Part shown: positions 51,976-60,760 of the stretch, piece by piece
Layout of the letters: the number at the start of each line of letters is the position of its first letter
How positions within the stretch are numbered: position 1 is the first letter of the stretch
NCBI RefSeq assembly: GCF_003696265.1
Contig: NZ_RFFH01000013.1
Span: 62,001-126,000, forward strand
Length of the DNA: 64,000 nt
Direction: 5' to 3'
DNA from: Nocardia stercoris
GTDB lineage: Bacteria; Actinomycetota; Actinomycetes; Mycobacteriales; Mycobacteriaceae
Notes under the pieces: generated by a model
Seen by the model: the letters and a program-made list of their open reading frames with translations, nothing else
Databases searched by the model: none
What the model was told of the DNA's origin: nothing
Position numbers and translations under genes: made by a program

Positions 51976-53658
51976 GTGACTCTTTCGGCGGCGGACCTGC
52001 TCGGCGAGTTGGTCGATCGTGGGTCCTTCGTGTCCTGGGACGGTCCGGTCGTGCCGGTTCCGGTGTCGGCCGCGTATCGCGCGGAGCTGACGGCCGCGGC
52101 GGAGCGGTCCGGTACCGACGAGTCCGTGGTGACCGGCGAGGCGTTGTTGCGTGGCCGCCGGGTGGCGGTGATCGCCTGCGAATTCCGCTTCCTGGCCGGG
52201 TCGATCGGTGTGGCCGCGGCCGAGCGGGTCGTGCGGGCGGTCGAGCGTGCCACCGAACTCGGTCTGCCGCTGCTGGCCTCGCCTACCTCGGGTGGGACCC
52301 GGATGCAGGAGGGCACGGTCGCCTTCGTGCAGATGGTGAAGATCGCGGGTGCGGTCGCGGCGCACAAGCAGGCCGGCTACCCGTATCTGGTGTATCTGCG
52401 TGACCCGACCATGGGCGGGGTGTTCGCGTCGTGGGGTTCGCTGGGGCACATGACCTTCGCCGAACCCGGTGCGCGGATCGGATTCCTGGGACCACGGGTG
52501 TACGAGGCGCTGTACGGGCATCCGTTCCCGGAGGGTGTGCAGACGGCCGAAAACCTTTACCGCAGTGGGGTTGTCGACGGTGTGCTGCCCGCCGGGGTGT
52601 TCCGCCGGGTCGCGCACCGGGTACTCGAAGTCGTCGACGGCGCGCGCGGTGCCGCCGGTGCGGCGAATGCCGGTGCCGCCGGTATCCGGGTCGGCGTCGA
52701 GGGGCGCGGTGCCGTGCCGGAACCCGATGCGCCGCGGTCGCCGCGCGGTGGCGGAGCTGACCGAAGCGGACATGGTGCGCCGGATAGCGCTGTGCGGCAG
52801 TCGTTCTCGGCGGGTGGCGACCCTGTGGATGCGGCGTCGGCGACCGGATCTGCGCCTTCGGCCGGGGAATCCGATTCCGGCACACCGGCGCAGGCCTGGC
52901 GGGACGTGCGGATCTCCCGCGAACCGGGCCGCCCAGGCATCCGAGAGTTGTTGCGGCGGGCCACGAATCGCGTTCCGCTCAGCGGCACCGGGCAGGGCGA
53001 ATCCGATCGCACTGTCCTGCATGCCTTCGCCCAGCTGGGCGGGCGGTCCTGCATCGTGTTCGGACACGACCGGTCCACCGCGTCCGCCGAGAACACCATG
53101 GGCCCGGCCGCATTACGCGAAGCGCAGCGTGCCATGCGCCTGGCCGCCGAACTTCACCTGCCGCTGGTCCTGGTCATCGACACCGCCGGTGCCGCGCTCT
53201 CGCGGGAGGCGGAGGAACGCGGGCTCGCCCCCGAAATCGCCCGCTGCCTGGCGGAACTCGTCACCCTCGACACCCCGACGGTATCGGTGCTGCTCGGACA
53301 GGGCAGTGGCGGCGGTGCTCTGGCCCTCCTGCCCGCCGACCGCGTCCTGGCCGCGCAACACAGCTGGCTGGCCCCACTCCCGCCGGAGGGCGCCAGCGAA
53401 CTCGTCTACCGTGACCCAGCCCGCGCCCCGGAAGTGGCCGCCGCGCAGCGCATCCGGGCCCGCGACCTGCTGGCCGACGGCATCGTCGACCGAATCGTCG
53501 CCGAAAACCCCGACGCCGCAACCGAACCGGAGGACTTCGCGCGCCGCATGGTGGACGCGATCGCGGCCGAGCTCACCGACCTCGGCGGCCGCCCGACCGC
53601 GGAACTGCGTGCCCTGCGCTCGCGCCGCTACCGCCGCCTCGGCCTGCCCACCCGATAG
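51976..53658 (+). CDS. accD3: Acyl-CoA carboxylase carboxyltransferase, AccD3-like
   Basis: Carboxyltransferase with both halves of the crotonase-like fold in one 560-residue chain, resembling M. tuberculosis AccD3 (recalled as Rv0904c, about 495 residues). The N half has SPTSGGTRMQEGTVAFVQMV near 95 and MGGVFASWGSLGHMTFAEPG near 142; the C half has GRSCIVFGHDRSTASAENTM near 358, LVLVIDTAGAALSREAEERG near 395 and QGSGGGALALLPADRVLAAQ near 440. Between the halves (about 220-305) there is an Ala/Gly/Ser/Arg-rich linker, longer than I expect. The biotin carboxylase partner is not nearby. TAGGTT stands six bases before the GTG at 51976, a leaderless start. Biological substrate unknown. Confidence 0.85.
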   Translation: MTLSAADLLGELVDRGSFVSWDGPVVPVPVSAAYRAELTAAAERSGTDESVVTGEALLRGRRVAVIACEFRFLAGSIGVAAAERVVRAVERATELGLPLLASPTSGGTRMQEGTVAFVQMVKIAGAVAAHKQAGYPYLVYLRDPTMGGVFASWGSLGHMTFAEPGARIGFLGPRVYEALYGHPFPEGVQTAENLYRSGVVDGVLPAGVFRRVAHRVLEVVDGARGAAGAANAGAAGIRVGVEGRGAVPEPDAPRSPRGGGADRSGHGAPDSAVRQSFSAGGDPVDAASATGSAPSAGESDSGTPAQAWRDVRISREPGRPGIRELLRRATNRVPLSGTGQGESDRTVLHAFAQLGGRSCIVFGHDRSTASAENTMGPAALREAQRAMRLAAELHLPLVLVIDTAGAALSREAEERGLAPEIARCLAELVTLDTPTVSVLLGQGSGGGALALLPADRVLAAQHSWLAPLPPEGASELVYRDPARAPEVAAAQRIRARDLLADGIVDRIVAENPDAATEPEDFARRMVDAIAAELTDLGGRPTAELRALRSRRYRRLGLPTR

Positions 53659-53709
53659 CCCGGCGCCTCGGCCGCGGTGTACGCCACGGTCCAACACATA
53701 CGTCGGTCG

Positions 53710-53748
53710 TTGACGTGGTCGCCGAGCGCTTCTACGGTCGCAAAGGTG
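53710..53748 (+). promoter_or_regulatory. Near-consensus promoter, leaderless aldo/keto reductase transcript
   Basis: TTGACG at 53710-53715, a 17-base spacer, and TACGGT at 53733-53738, followed seven bases later by the GTG at 53746. It is the best -35/-10 pair in the window next to a leaderless start. Confidence 0.7.
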
Positions 53749-54600
53749 ACCTTTCGTAGCGCGACCAGCACAGTACCGTCGATGGTTCTCAACGACGGGA
53801 ACGTGATTCCGCAGCTCGGTTTCGGTGTGTGGCAGGTGAGTGAGGATCAGACCACCGCTACCGTCGCCACCGCGCTGGAGACCGGCTATCGCAGCATCGA
53901 TACCGCCGCCGCCTACCAGAACGAGACGGAGGTGGGCCGGGCGATCGCCGAGTCGGGTCTGCCGCGCGACGACATCTTCCTCACCACGAAACTGTGGAAC
54001 TCCGACCAGGGCTACGACTCCACGCTGCGCGCCTTCGACGCCAGCATGGCCAAACTGGGTGTGGAGTTCCTGGATCTGTACCTGATCCACTGGCCGGTGG
54101 CCGCGGCCGGCCGGTTCGTCGACACCTTCCGCGCCTTCCAGACGTTGAAGGCGCAGGGCCGGATCGGGTCGATCGGCGTGAGCAACTTCCAGATTCCCCA
54201 CCTGGAACGGCTGATTGCCGAGACCGGTGAGGTGCCGGCGGTGAACCAGATCGAGCTGCATCCCACGCTCGCGCAGCCGCGGCTGCGCGAGTTCCACGCC
54301 GAGCACGCCATCGTCACCGAGGCGTGGAGCCCGCTGGGCCAGGGGCAGGAGCTGACGAACCCGGTGATCACCGCGATCGCCGCCGAGATCGGCCGGACCC
54401 CGGCGCAGGTGGTCATCCGCTGGCATCTGCAGCTGGGCACCGTGGTCATCCCGAAGTCGGTGACCCCGGCCCGCATCCGGGAGAACTTCGACGTCTTCTC
54501 CTTCGAACTCACCGCCGACCAGATGGGGCGGATCTCCGCCCTGGACACCGGCACCCGGGTCGGCCCCGACCCGGACGAGTTCGCGTACGGCCTGGACTGA
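53746..54600 (+). CDS. Aldo/keto reductase
   Basis: NADPH-dependent reductase of 284 residues. The catalytic tetrad is visible: Asp and Tyr in SIDTAAAYQNETEVG near 48-60, Lys in FLTTKLWNSDQG near 83, His in DLYLIHWPVAAAG near 115. GVSNFQIPHLERL near 148 and IPKSVTPARIRENFDVF near 240 (cofactor binding) complete the family. Close to the 2,5-diketo-gluconate reductase/AKR5 group common in actinobacteria. The physiological substrate is unknown. The promoter just upstream selects the GTG at 53746; a longer frame from 53677 would contain the promoter. Confidence 0.92.
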   Translation: MTFRSATSTVPSMVLNDGNVIPQLGFGVWQVSEDQTTATVATALETGYRSIDTAAAYQNETEVGRAIAESGLPRDDIFLTTKLWNSDQGYDSTLRAFDASMAKLGVEFLDLYLIHWPVAAAGRFVDTFRAFQTLKAQGRIGSIGVSNFQIPHLERLIAETGEVPAVNQIELHPTLAQPRLREFHAEHAIVTEAWSPLGQGQELTNPVITAIAAEIGRTPAQVVIRWHLQLGTVVIPKSVTPARIRENFDVFSFELTADQMGRISALDTGTRVGPDPDEFAYGLD

Positions 54601-54746
54601 CGCGGTATTCGCGCGCCCGGCGGGCGGCGGGCATCACGTACCGCGCGGTAAGTTGCGGCAATAGAGTGGGATCGACGAGATCGTCCGGCGGCCGGACCGG
54701 CCACCGCGACGCACGCAATCGAACCGCATGTATTGGGGAGAAGCTG

Positions 54747-55472
54747 ATGCTGGCATCCAGCCGCTCGGGTGATGTGATCACCCTGGAACTGCAACGTCCG
54801 CAGCGCCGCAACGCGCTCAACCTCGAACTGGTGGGCTTGCTGCACGACGCGGTCGTGCAGGCCGCGGAGCAGGCACGGGTGATCGTACTCACCGGCCAGG
54901 GCACGGTTTTCAGCGCGGGCGCCGACCTCGACGGGATCGACAACGAGGACTTCCTCACCGCCCTGCAGGCCATGCTGGTGACCATCGAGTCGGTCCCGGT
55001 GCCGGTGATCGCCGCGCTCAACGGCGGCGCGTACGGTGCCGGGGTACAGCTGGCGCTGGCCTCGGATCTGCGGGTGCTGGACCCGAATGCGTCGATCGCC
55101 ATCCCCGCCGCGAAACTCGGTATCTCGGTGGACAATTGGACGATGAAGCGGCTGGTGTCGCTGGTCGGCGGCGGTCCGGCGCGCACCATGCTGATGGGTG
55201 CCGGGACCATCTCGGCGGCCGACGCGTACACCCACGGCTTCGCCAACCGGATCGGCACGCTCGCCGACGCCCAGCAGTGGGCGGAGTCGATCGCCGAGCT
55301 GGCGCCACTGTCGTTGCAGCACATGAAACTCGTGCTCAACGACGACGGCACCCGCACCGAAGCCACCGATGATCAGCTCACGGCACTCCACCGCGCCTGG
55401 TCGAGCGCCGATGCCAAGGAGGCGCTCGCCGCCCGCGGCGAGAAGCGCACCCCGAAGTTCGAGGGCCGCTGA
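54747..55472 (+). CDS. echA6: Enoyl-CoA hydratase/isomerase-family protein, EchA6-like
   Basis: Crotonase-fold protein of 241 residues, like Rv0905 EchA6 (recalled), which binds acyl-CoA and moves fatty acids toward mycolic acid synthesis rather than hydrating them. Seen: ELQRPQRRNALNLELVGLL near 15, VFSAGADLDGID near 55 (oxyanion-hole region), NGGAYGAGVQLALASDLRVL near 92 and AAKLGISVDNWTMKRLVSLV near 118. The two catalytic Glu residues of true hydratases (positions usually in GxE and PExxxG) are not evident; the second region reads KLGISVDNW, supporting a non-enzymatic binding role. GGGGAG lies before the ATG at 54747. The next gene starts one base inside its stop codon. Confidence 0.87.
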   Translation: MLASSRSGDVITLELQRPQRRNALNLELVGLLHDAVVQAAEQARVIVLTGQGTVFSAGADLDGIDNEDFLTALQAMLVTIESVPVPVIAALNGGAYGAGVQLALASDLRVLDPNASIAIPAAKLGISVDNWTMKRLVSLVGGGPARTMLMGAGTISAADAYTHGFANRIGTLADAQQWAESIAELAPLSLQHMKLVLNDDGTRTEATDDQLTALHRAWSSADAKEALAARGEKRTPKFEGR

Positions 55473-56638
55473 TGGCGGGGACGATCCGGCGTCTGGTCGC
55501 CGGTGCCGCCGGCGTCGCGGGACTCAGCGCCCTGGTCCGGGCGGCCTGGGACGTGCCCGAGGAGCTCGGCGCGACCGCGAACGAGATCGCGCCGGTGGCC
55601 GCGGGCGCGAGCAGCTATCGCGACCGCAAGTTCCACAACACCGAGCCCAGCGTCCAGCTTGCGCCGGGATCGTCCCCGTCACTGCTCACCTCGGTGCTCA
55701 CCCGCCGCAACGTCGGCCGCCCGCCGCGGCCCGTGCCGCTGGTGTCCGAACCGCCGGCCGGGACGGCGGGTGCGCTTGCGGTGACCTGGTACGGGCACGC
55801 GTCCGCGCTGCTCGAGGTCGACGGGTTCCGGGTACTCACCGACCCGGTGTGGAGTGAGCGGGTGTCCCCGTCGCAGCTGGTCGGCCCGGCCCGGCTGCAC
55901 CCGGTGCCGTTGCCGCTGACCGACCTGCCGCCGCTGGACGCGATCGTGATCTCGCACGACCACTACGACCATCTGGATCTGGCGACCGTGCGCGCGCTCA
56001 CCGACACCCAGGACGCGCTGTTCGTGGTGCCGCTGGGAATCGGCGCGCATCTGCGGAAGTGGCGGGTGCCCGCGGCCCGGATCGTGGAGCTGGACTGGGG
56101 TACGTCCACCACGCTGAACCGTCCCGCGGGTTCCGGGGCGGACGCGCTGGTGATCACCTGCACCGAGGCGCGGCACTTCTCCGGGCGCGGCACCTCCCGC
56201 AACCTGACCCAGTGGGCGTCGTGGGTGATCTCGGGCCCGCGGCACCGCGCGTACTTCGGTGGCGACACCGGCTACACCAAGGCGTTCGCCGAGATCGGCG
56301 CCAACTACGGCCCGTTCGACCTCACCCTGCTGCCGGTCGGCGCCTACGACGAGCACTGGCCCGATATCCACATGAACCCGGAGGAGGCGGTCGCCGCGCA
56401 CGCGGACGTGTGCGTGGGCGCGGCGGGCTACGGCGTGATGGTGCCCATCCACTGGGCCACTTTCAATCTGGCATTTCACCCGTGGGTCGAGCCGATCCGG
56501 CGGATGCGGGCCGCGGCCCAGGCCGCGGGAACCCGGACGGCGGTGCCGCTGCCGGGTCAGCGACTCGATATCGATACCCTATCGCCGCAGGTAGAGTGGT
56601 GGGAAGATGTGGACAAGCCCGGCAAGACCGACGAATGA
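55472..56638 (+). CDS. Metallo-beta-lactamase-fold hydrolase, Rv0906-like
   Basis: A 388-residue protein of the MBL superfamily with the NAPE-PLD/UlaG-like architecture. An N-terminal hydrophobic start (RRLVAGAAGVAGLSALVRAA) may anchor it in the membrane. The zinc motif is HDHYDHLD (His162 first), preceded by WYGHASALLEVDGFRVLTDP and followed by EARHFSGRGT, FGGDTGYTKAFAEIG and DIHMNPEEAV. A terminal HWATFNLAFHPW gives the last His. The likely substrate is a phosphodiester or lipid; it corresponds to Rv0906 (recalled). It shares its first base with the stop of echA6 (TGATG), so both are coupled, linking it to lipid metabolism. Confidence 0.87.
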   Translation: MAGTIRRLVAGAAGVAGLSALVRAAWDVPEELGATANEIAPVAAGASSYRDRKFHNTEPSVQLAPGSSPSLLTSVLTRRNVGRPPRPVPLVSEPPAGTAGALAVTWYGHASALLEVDGFRVLTDPVWSERVSPSQLVGPARLHPVPLPLTDLPPLDAIVISHDHYDHLDLATVRALTDTQDALFVVPLGIGAHLRKWRVPAARIVELDWGTSTTLNRPAGSGADALVITCTEARHFSGRGTSRNLTQWASWVISGPRHRAYFGGDTGYTKAFAEIGANYGPFDLTLLPVGAYDEHWPDIHMNPEEAVAAHADVCVGAAGYGVMVPIHWATFNLAFHPWVEPIRRMRAAAQAAGTRTAVPLPGQRLDIDTLSPQVEWWEDVDKPGKTDE

Positions 56639-56651
56639 CGGAGGTAACGCT

Positions 56652-56981
56652 GTGAGTTTGATGGACACCTTGAAAGGGTTGCTCGACAAGGGCAAGGAAA
56701 CCGTCGAGGGCAACGCCGACAAGATCCACGATGCGGTCGACAAGGCCGGCAGCTTCATCGACGAGAAGACCGGCGGCAGGTACGGCGAGCAGATCAAGAA
56801 GGGCACCGACGCGGTGAAGAGCGCGATCCCGGAGCCGCATGCCGCCGCTGCGTCCGCCCCGGAACCCGCGCCCTCCGCCTCGGAACCCACGCCGCCCACC
56901 CCGGAACCCGCGCCGCCAGCACCGACACCGGCGCCGCCCGCACCGGAACCGGCGGCCGAACAGACTCCGCCGGCCGAGTAG
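56652..56981 (+). CDS. Rv0909-type antitoxin-family protein
   Basis: A 109-residue protein. The first 58 residues (LMDTLKGLLDKGKETVEGNA, then DAVDKAGSFIDEKTGGRYGE) match the MT0933/Rv0909 antitoxin family (PF14013, from memory): two amphipathic Lys/Asp-rich helices. The remainder is a Pro/Ala/Glu-rich tail not typical of the family. In M. tuberculosis the toxin Rv0910 follows; here ligD follows, and no toxin is seen within the window. GGAGG lies eight bases before the GTG at 56652. It begins 14 bases after the MBL-fold gene, so it may be in that operon. Function as an antitoxin here is doubtful. Confidence 0.75.
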   Translation: MSLMDTLKGLLDKGKETVEGNADKIHDAVDKAGSFIDEKTGGRYGEQIKKGTDAVKSAIPEPHAAAASAPEPAPSASEPTPPTPEPAPPAPTPAPPAPEPAAEQTPPAE

Positions 56982-57050
56982 CTCGGCCCGTCCGACCTCC
57001 GGGCTGTCGCGTGCGCGGCCGCCGGTGACGTCGCGCGCCCGGCAGCCGCC

Positions 57051-59339
57051 ATGGCCACCCGCGAATACGGGGGAATCGAGGTTGCGGTCAGCAACCTCGA
57101 CAAGGTGCTGTATCCGTCGACCGGTACCACGAAGGGGGAGGTGGTCGACTATTTCGTGGCGGTCGCGGCCGGTGTCCTCCCGCACATCGCGGGCCGGCCG
57201 GTCACCCGAAAACGCTGGCCGAACGGGGTGGACCAGCCTTCGTTCTTCGAGAAGAACCTGGCCGCGCACGTGCCGTCCTGGCTGCCGCGGCGCGGCGTGG
57301 TCCATTCCGATCGGCGGGTGACCTATCCGCTGATCGACTCGGTGGCGGGGCTGGCCTGGCTGGGCCAGCAGGCCGCACTGGAAATCCATGTGCCGCAATG
57401 GCGTTTCGATGCCGACGGGCCGGGCCCGAACACCCGGCTGGTCTTCGATCTGGACCCCGGCCCGGGTGCGGGGCTGGCCGAATGCGCGGCGATCGCGCTG
57501 GCCATCCGCGACACCGTGCACGAGGTGGGCCTGCGCGCCTATCCGGTGACCAGCGGCAGCAAGGGAATTCACGTCTACGTGCCGCTGGACAATCCGCTCG
57601 ACGCGACGGGCGCGTCCACGGTCGCCAAACAGGTGGCCACCGGACTGCAGCAGTTGCATCCCGGTCTGGTCACCGCGTCGATGGCGAAGTCGGCGCGGAC
57701 CGGCAAGATCTTCTTGGACTGGAGTCAGAACAACCCGGCCAAGACCACCATCGCGCCCTACTCGCTGCGCGGGCGTGAGCATCCGACCGTGGCCGCCCCG
57801 CGCGCCTGGTCCGAGATCGAGGCCGGAGACCGGTTGCGGCAGTTGACCTTCGACGAGGTGCTGACCCGTTTCCGGGCCGACGGTGACCTGCTGGACGGAC
57901 TGGACCCCGCGCTGCCCAGGGCCGCGGATCCGCTCGACACCTACCGGTCGATGCGCGATCCGCGGCGCACCCCGGAACCCGTTCCGGCCGGGGCGCCGAT
58001 CGCCGGGCCGGGCAACCGGTTCGTGGTGCAGGAGCATCACGCGCGCCGGCTGCACTGGGACGTGCGCTTGGAACGCGACGGTGTGCTCGTGTCCTGGGCG
58101 GTCCCCAAGGGGCCGCCGACCTCACCGAAGCAGAACCGGCTCGCCGTCCACACCGAGGATCATCCCTTGGAGTACCTGGACTTCCACGGCACGATTCCGC
58201 GCGGGGAGTACGGCGGCGGCGAGATGACGATCTGGGACCGCGGCACCTACGAGACCGAGAAGTGGCGCGACGACGAGGTGATCGTCCGGTTCCACGGTGA
58301 ACGGCTGGACGGGCGTTACGCCTTCATTCAGACCTCCGGGACGCAGTGGCTGATGCATCTGATGAAACCCGTCGAGCCCGAACCCGCGGCTGCCGGTGTG
58401 GGCGCGCGCGGCAAGGTGGTGCGGACCGCGACCGGGCCCGCCGGTGCCGAGAGTTCCGACTTTCCGCGCGGTCTGCGCCCGATGCTGGCCACCGCCGCGG
58501 AGGTCGCGAACCTCGACGACACCGACTGGGCTTTCGAGATCAAGTGGGACGGCTTCCGGCTGATCGGCGAATTCGACCGCGGCACAGCCACATTGCGCAG
58601 CCGGGCGGGAAACGTGGTCACCGATCGCTATCCGCGGATCGCCGCCTCGGCCGCCGCGTTGGCCGGGCACAGGGTGGTGCTCGACGGTGAGGCTGTCGTC
58701 CTCGACGATCAGGGTCTGTCGAATGTCGCGCTGCTGCAATCGGATCCGGCGCGCGCGGTATTCGTGGTGTTCGACGTGCTGTATCTCGACGGCACCTCGC
58801 TGATCGGCAAGCGCTACAGCGACCGCCGCATGGTGCTCGAGGCGCTGGCGGCGTCGGTACCCGAACTGCTCGTGCCGGACCGGATGTCCGGGCCGGGCGC
58901 GACGGCGCTGGACATCAGCCGCGAACTCGGCCAGGAGGGGGTGGTGGCCAAGCGGCTGGATTCGACCTACCAACCCGGCCGGCGCTCGCAGGCCTGGATC
59001 AAGACCCGCAACTGGCGGACCCAGGAGGTGGTTATCGGCGGCTGGCGGCGCAGTCCGGCGCGCCCGTTCGCCTCACTGCTGGTCGGGATTCCGCACGAGG
59101 GCACCCTGCAGTACATCGGCCGGGTCGGAACCGGTTTCAGCGAACGGCAACAGCAGGAACTGTCGGCGCGAATGCGGCCACTGGAGCGTAAAACCAGCCC
59201 GTTCGACAACGACCTGACCGCCGAGGAAATCGCCGACGCGGTATGGGTGACACCGAAACTGACCGGGCTCGTGCGTTTCATGAATTGGACCGATGCCGGG
59301 CGGCTGTGGCATCCGGCATGGGTATCGGGCGGCCGGTAA
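57051..59339 (+). CDS. ligD: ATP-dependent DNA ligase D (polymerase-nuclease-ligase)
   Basis: End-joining enzyme of bacterial non-homologous end joining. The 762 residues carry three domains in the mycobacterial order: primase-polymerase at about 1-290 (metal Asp pair in VFDLDPGPGAG near 127), 3'-phosphoesterase at about 310-450 (RRLHWDVRLERDGVLVSWAV and HGTIPRGEYGGGEMTIWDRG), and ligase at about 465-762 with the adenylated Lys498 in FEIKWDGFRL, later motifs in GEAVVLDD and VVAKRLDSTYQPGRRSQAWI. It matches Rv0938 in length and order. The Ku gene (recalled as Rv0937c) is next to ligD in mycobacteria but is not adjacent here. The ATG at 57051 lacks a clear Shine-Dalgarno sequence. Confidence 0.94.
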   Translation: MATREYGGIEVAVSNLDKVLYPSTGTTKGEVVDYFVAVAAGVLPHIAGRPVTRKRWPNGVDQPSFFEKNLAAHVPSWLPRRGVVHSDRRVTYPLIDSVAGLAWLGQQAALEIHVPQWRFDADGPGPNTRLVFDLDPGPGAGLAECAAIALAIRDTVHEVGLRAYPVTSGSKGIHVYVPLDNPLDATGASTVAKQVATGLQQLHPGLVTASMAKSARTGKIFLDWSQNNPAKTTIAPYSLRGREHPTVAAPRAWSEIEAGDRLRQLTFDEVLTRFRADGDLLDGLDPALPRAADPLDTYRSMRDPRRTPEPVPAGAPIAGPGNRFVVQEHHARRLHWDVRLERDGVLVSWAVPKGPPTSPKQNRLAVHTEDHPLEYLDFHGTIPRGEYGGGEMTIWDRGTYETEKWRDDEVIVRFHGERLDGRYAFIQTSGTQWLMHLMKPVEPEPAAAGVGARGKVVRTATGPAGAESSDFPRGLRPMLATAAEVANLDDTDWAFEIKWDGFRLIGEFDRGTATLRSRAGNVVTDRYPRIAASAAALAGHRVVLDGEAVVLDDQGLSNVALLQSDPARAVFVVFDVLYLDGTSLIGKRYSDRRMVLEALAASVPELLVPDRMSGPGATALDISRELGQEGVVAKRLDSTYQPGRRSQAWIKTRNWRTQEVVIGGWRRSPARPFASLLVGIPHEGTLQYIGRVGTGFSERQQQELSARMRPLERKTSPFDNDLTAEEIADAVWVTPKLTGLVRFMNWTDAGRLWHPAWVSGGR

Positions 59340-59378
59340 ATTCCGCGGACCCGGCGAATCAGTCGTTATCATGGTGCT

Positions 59379-60626
59379 ATGGCACCGATCACATTCCGGG
59401 CTGCCCGAATTCTCACGCGATTGTGCCGATCGGTTCTGGTCGGGGCCGTTGCCGCCTTGACGGTGCCGCTGTCGGTCGCGCCGGTGCAGGCCGACCAGCC
59501 CTCGCCCGATTCCGACCCCTTCTATTCGGTTCCCGCGGATGTGTCGTCCTACGGCAACGGCACCCTCCTGGGTGCGCGGCCGATCTCGCTGTTCGGGCTG
59601 CCGGTACCGGTGTCGGCCTGGCAGATCCGTTATCGCACAACCGATTCGACCGGAAAGGCGATCGCCGACGTGGCCACCGTGCTGGTGCCGCAGGGGGAGT
59701 GGAACGGGCCGGGAGCCCGGCCGGTGCTGGCCTATCAGATGCCCGAGGACAGTCTCGGGACCGCCTGCGCCCCGTCCTACGCGCTGTCCGGGGGTGGCGG
59801 CGCCGCCCTGGCCAACGCCCTGCCGGACGTGCCCTACATCGGCACCGCGCTGCTGCGCGGCTGGTCGCTGGTGCTCAGCGACTACGAGGGTCCGCAGTCG
59901 CGATTCCTGGACGGGCTCACCGAGGGTCGTGGGGTCCTCGACGGGATCCGGGCCGCGCGGAGCTTCGGGCCGAGCGGGATCGGGCCGGCCAGCCCACTGG
60001 GCATGTGGGGCTACTCCGGTGGCGCGTTCGCCACGCTGTGGGCGGCTCAGCTGCGGGCAAGCTACGCGCCCGACGTGGTGCCGGTCGGACTCACCGCGGG
60101 CGGGGTGCCGGCCGATGTCGCCGAGTTGGCCGCGCACGTCGACGGCGGCGGCCAGGCGGGGTTGTCGCTGCTGATCCTGCTGGCCATGATCCGTCAGGAG
60201 CAGCAGACGGGCCTGGCCGAGCTGCTCAATCCCAAGGGGCAGGCCCTGCAGGCCGATTCGGCCGGCGCCTGCGGCACCGACCTGGTCCTCGCGCATCCGC
60301 GGGCGCACGCCGACGACTACGCCACCGCGCCCGGGGTGCTGACCAGTCCGCAGTTCCTCGCGGCCGCCGAGCGGAACAGGCTGGGCAACATCCGGATCGA
60401 CGTCCCGGCCTACCTGTACCACAGCACCACCGACGACACCGTCCCGGTCGACGGCTTCTCCGCCATGGTCGACCGCTACTGCGCGCAAGGCGTGGCGCTG
60501 ACCGCCGTCCACTCGTCGTGGCCGTCGCACAACGGCGCGGCCATCGGCGAGGCGGGGGGAGCGATGAAGTTCCTCGCCGACCGGTTCGCCGGAGTTCCGG
60601 CACCGACCGGCTGCAACGTCACCTAG
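59379..60626 (+). CDS. Secreted lipase, LIP family
   Basis: An exported 415-residue alpha/beta hydrolase of the secretory-lipase (LIP) family, common in Nocardia and Rhodococcus. The signal peptide (about 1-38) has a basic start and ends VAPVQAD. The nucleophile elbow is GYSGGAF (Ser213), the acid is in STTDDTVPVDG near 352 and the His is in SSWPSHNG near 385. PFYSVPADVSSYGNGTLLGA near 48 is the family's opening segment. Two cysteines (near 130 and 310) may form a disulphide. Probable substrates are triglycerides or wax-like esters. It stands alone after ligD. Confidence 0.9.
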   Translation: MAPITFRAARILTRLCRSVLVGAVAALTVPLSVAPVQADQPSPDSDPFYSVPADVSSYGNGTLLGARPISLFGLPVPVSAWQIRYRTTDSTGKAIADVATVLVPQGEWNGPGARPVLAYQMPEDSLGTACAPSYALSGGGGAALANALPDVPYIGTALLRGWSLVLSDYEGPQSRFLDGLTEGRGVLDGIRAARSFGPSGIGPASPLGMWGYSGGAFATLWAAQLRASYAPDVVPVGLTAGGVPADVAELAAHVDGGGQAGLSLLILLAMIRQEQQTGLAELLNPKGQALQADSAGACGTDLVLAHPRAHADDYATAPGVLTSPQFLAAAERNRLGNIRIDVPAYLYHSTTDDTVPVDGFSAMVDRYCAQGVALTAVHSSWPSHNGAAIGEAGGAMKFLADRFAGVPAPTGCNVT

Positions 60627-60760
60627 GGACTTCGGCGCCCTCGGCCGGCGCACGGCCGTGGTTCCTTGCTACTGCCGCAACGACAGAGTCCGCGGGATGA
60701 TCGTTCGCTGTCGCGCGCGGCCCGGCTCGCGAATTCGGCCGGGGCAGTGACAGTGTCGGG

